This document shows positions 22,626 to 24,105 of a stretch of DNA of 24,105 nt, one piece after another (position 1 is the stretch's first letter; each line of letters starts with the position of its first letter). The notes under the pieces are model-generated. The model was given only the letters and a program-made list of their open reading frames with translations. It had not been told where the DNA came from and did not search any database. The DNA comes from a virus, in the IMG/VR virus record IMGVR_UViG_3300031565_003359, positions 1-24,105 of that record; one strand, 5' to 3'. The position numbers and the translations under genes are program-made.

Positions 22626-23093
22626 ATGGGTAAGCCGCTTACAAGGTCATCACAGATTATAGATTCTGGGGCCGTTGCTAGAGCATTGGACGCCCTTTTA
22701 CACGGCGGAGACGAGCCTGCGGATAGAGATACCAGAGCTAAAGGCTGGGATGAGGGAGTTGATAACATGGAACAGAAGAAAATGTGGTATGAAGAATTAG
22801 CGGATATCGACCGCATGATTTCGGAAGCGGAAGAGGTTCCGTTGACGGCACTTCCCACGGGGAGCCTTGTGACTCAAGTTGAGGAATCTGCTCAACGTCT
22901 GAGCACTTGGTACGCCGCAGCCGTTCCGGTTTTCCAAAAACGGATGCTGCATATCCACTATGATGAGCTTTCTGAAGTGGCGGGAGACTTGCGTAGTGGC
23001 AAGATCAACGCTGCCGAAGCTCAGGCACGATATCAGACCATTATGGCTGATGTGTCTGAAATTGAGGGCTTCTCGAAGTTTATGGAGGGCTAA
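22626..23093 (+). CDS. Helical protein of unknown function
   Basis: The ATG at 22626 (155 aa) has GAGG 6 bp upstream (22616-22619). The same frame is open further upstream, but only through the previous gene. After a polar N-terminus the protein is helical: VARALDALLHGGDEP, then EELADIDRMISEAEEV, and ELSEVAGDLRSGKINAAEAQARYQ near the end. No motif or membrane segment is visible. It lies between an acidic helical protein and a beta-rich protein in what is probably one operon. Confidence 0.72.
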   Translation: MGKPLTRSSQIIDSGAVARALDALLHGGDEPADRDTRAKGWDEGVDNMEQKKMWYEELADIDRMISEAEEVPLTALPTGSLVTQVEESAQRLSTWYAAAVPVFQKRMLHIHYDELSEVAGDLRSGKINAAEAQARYQTIMADVSEIEGFSKFMEG

Positions 23094-23096
23094 GCC

Positions 23097-23456
23097 ATGC
23101 CGACCCTCGCTTTTGATGGGTCGGTTATCTACTCTACAGCCGTAGACCGTAGAGAGGTAGTCTATATCGCCCCGTCGTATACGCTCAGCGTGTTGACGAC
23201 CCGTGCTCAGACTTCGATTCTGAGCGGGGGAGTCCACACACCGGATTTTAGCGATTACCCTGGCGCTGTTTGCACGAACTTCATGTTCTCGCTTTCAGAG
23301 GGTAGTGTAACTGTAGCTATCACAGACGAGAGCGCAGGTACTACCGAGATGGTTATGACTCCTTCGGGGATGCTAATTCTTATGAATGTGCGTATCACAG
23401 GGGTTGTTATTACCGCTAGTGCTGACTCTGTATACGACATGATCGCAGGAGCTTAA
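23097..23456 (+). CDS. Beta-rich small protein, probable virion component
   Basis: This 119-aa protein has GGAGG 6-7 bp before the ATG and starts 3 bp after the previous stop. The sequence alternates short hydrophobic strands with Ser/Thr/Gly turns (VVYIAPSYTLSVLTT; FMFSLSEGSVTVAITDES; MLILMNVRITGVVITAS), with almost no predicted helix. That is typical of small virion beta-sandwich proteins such as decoration, fibritin-like or head-tail joining subunits. No family-specific motif is seen, so the role is inferred from fold pattern and place. Confidence 0.65.
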   Translation: MPTLAFDGSVIYSTAVDRREVVYIAPSYTLSVLTTRAQTSILSGGVHTPDFSDYPGAVCTNFMFSLSEGSVTVAITDESAGTTEMVMTPSGMLILMNVRITGVVITASADSVYDMIAGA

Positions 23457-23458
23457 TT

Positions 23459-24105
23459 ATGGCGGAACGGAATAACATCCCTGATCTCGGGCAGTTCTTT
23501 GGGGACGCGGGTGGCCCAGGTACCACTACTCCAAACACGATGGAGAATGGTAACAAGCCAACCTGTCCCTTTGCTGACCCTAAAATGGGGGAGTTTTGCA
23601 CCCTAGACGGGGCTATGTGCCCGTTTGTAGGCTTCAACTACCGTAGATGTCGGAAGTATACCAATAACATGGCTAAGGGCAATATGCAGGCCCTGCCACC
23701 GAGCGCACCCAACTCCAGTGGAGGGGGTCCACCTCGGAATGAGGCAGAAGAACTCCTGGAGGCGCGGCGTAAAAGGGTGACCAAAGCGGTCACCAAAAAA
23801 AGGGGGCCTAAACCTAAAGAATCTAAAGTAGAACAGGTTAAGGCCAAAGATCTCAACATCGAGGGACTTACTCTCGCTGACCTCCCTCCTGAAGCACAAG
23901 AAGCCGCAGCTTGGATGGCCCACCTAGACCTTGCCGGTGGTGGGGACTATGCTCGTGTACCTGAGGAAACCAAGAAGGCTGCTGTTAAAAAGTTCCTGAT
24001 AACCCGCCGAACTCCAGATAGCTCTTACTATGACCCCGACGACGAGAACTATGTTCTAAAACATGTTCATGGTGACTTGGTTGCTGCTGCTCTACACCTT
24101 GCACA
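23459..24105 (+). CDS. Cysteine-cluster protein of unknown function, 3'-truncated by the window edge
   Basis: An ATG at 23459 follows GCAGGAGC. The frame then runs 215 codons to the right edge without a stop, so the gene continues outside. The N-terminus is Gly/Pro/Thr/Asn-rich. Residues ~36-64 contain four cysteines spaced C-x10-C-x6-C-x8-C (CPFADPKMGEFC, then AMCPFVGFNYRRC), which could bind zinc or an iron-sulphur cluster. Next comes a basic linker (RRKRVTKAVTKKRGPKPKESK) resembling nucleic-acid-binding tails. A more ordered part follows (LTLADLPPEAQEAAAWMAHL; DPDDENYVLKHVHGDLVAAAL). No family is recognised. The A7G5 run at 23795-23806 lies inside the frame without disrupting it. Confidence 0.7.
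   Translation, partial: MAERNNIPDLGQFFGDAGGPGTTTPNTMENGNKPTCPFADPKMGEFCTLDGAMCPFVGFNYRRCRKYTNNMAKGNMQALPPSAPNSSGGGPPRNEAEELLEARRKRVTKAVTKKRGPKPKESKVEQVKAKDLNIEGLTLADLPPEAQEAAAWMAHLDLAGGGDYARVPEETKKAAVKKFLITRRTPDSSYYDPDDENYVLKHVHGDLVAAALHLA

Noticed and set aside
23791-23806. A7G5 run as a frameshift or slippage site
   Set aside because: The frame stays open to the window edge with similar composition on both sides. Nothing requires a shift.
1-24105. CRISPR arrays, tRNA genes, insertion sequences, integrase or attachment sites
   Set aside because: None was seen on reading. The only tandem repeats are the coding fibre repeats, and noncoding DNA is limited to short gaps of under 100 bp.

Overview
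The window is a stretch of a tailed double-stranded DNA phage (Caudoviricetes). It could also be a prophage, but no integrase, attachment site, rRNA, tRNA or host gene is visible. All 30 genes I accept lie on the + strand, are tightly packed, and often overlap by a few bases (TAATG and ATGA junctions). The portal resembles the T4 gp20 family and the large terminase is of the ATPase-plus-nuclease type, which suggests a myovirus-like phage with a large genome. Strong Shine-Dalgarno sites and two canonical sigma70-type promoters point to a bacterial host. The host genus cannot be read from the sequence.

Layout, left to right. (1) 1-5204: three consecutive tail-fibre or appendage genes that share sequence modules. 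(2) 5205-6235: a host-type promoter, a coiled-coil protein, an Ig-like virion or decoration-type protein, and a strong intrinsic terminator. (3) 6267-7258: a cupin, an XhlA/holin-like membrane protein and a small unknown. (4) 7261-10801: a second host-type promoter with a palindrome over its -10 box, driving a sigma-factor-like gene, followed by small genes including a DUF1599/Nmad1-like protein and a membrane-anchored protein. (5) 10743-17383: the packaging and portal block: terL, two unknown genes, portal, an HU/IHF-like DNA-binding protein, a tiny ORF and a Mu gpF/SPP1 gp7-like head morphogenesis protein. (6) 17417-24105: a protein that is acidic at its N-terminus and very arginine/lysine-rich at its C-terminus, two large proteins I do not recognise (1054 and 389 aa), and four further unknown genes. 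The last runs off the right edge. The major capsid protein, prohead protease, sheath and tube are not seen and presumably lie outside.

How the genes may work together. The most interesting reading is a transcription switch. A host sigma70 promoter expresses the sigma-like protein. Five of the noncoding gaps in front of structural or late genes carry an element resembling TGCTTTATTAA without a matching -35 box. It is identical at 5680 and 12831, close at 6224 and 17386, and weaker at 22213. This could be the promoter read by that sigma factor. The second theme is DNA handling in the head module: an HU-like protein and a protamine-like basic protein are both encoded close to the portal.
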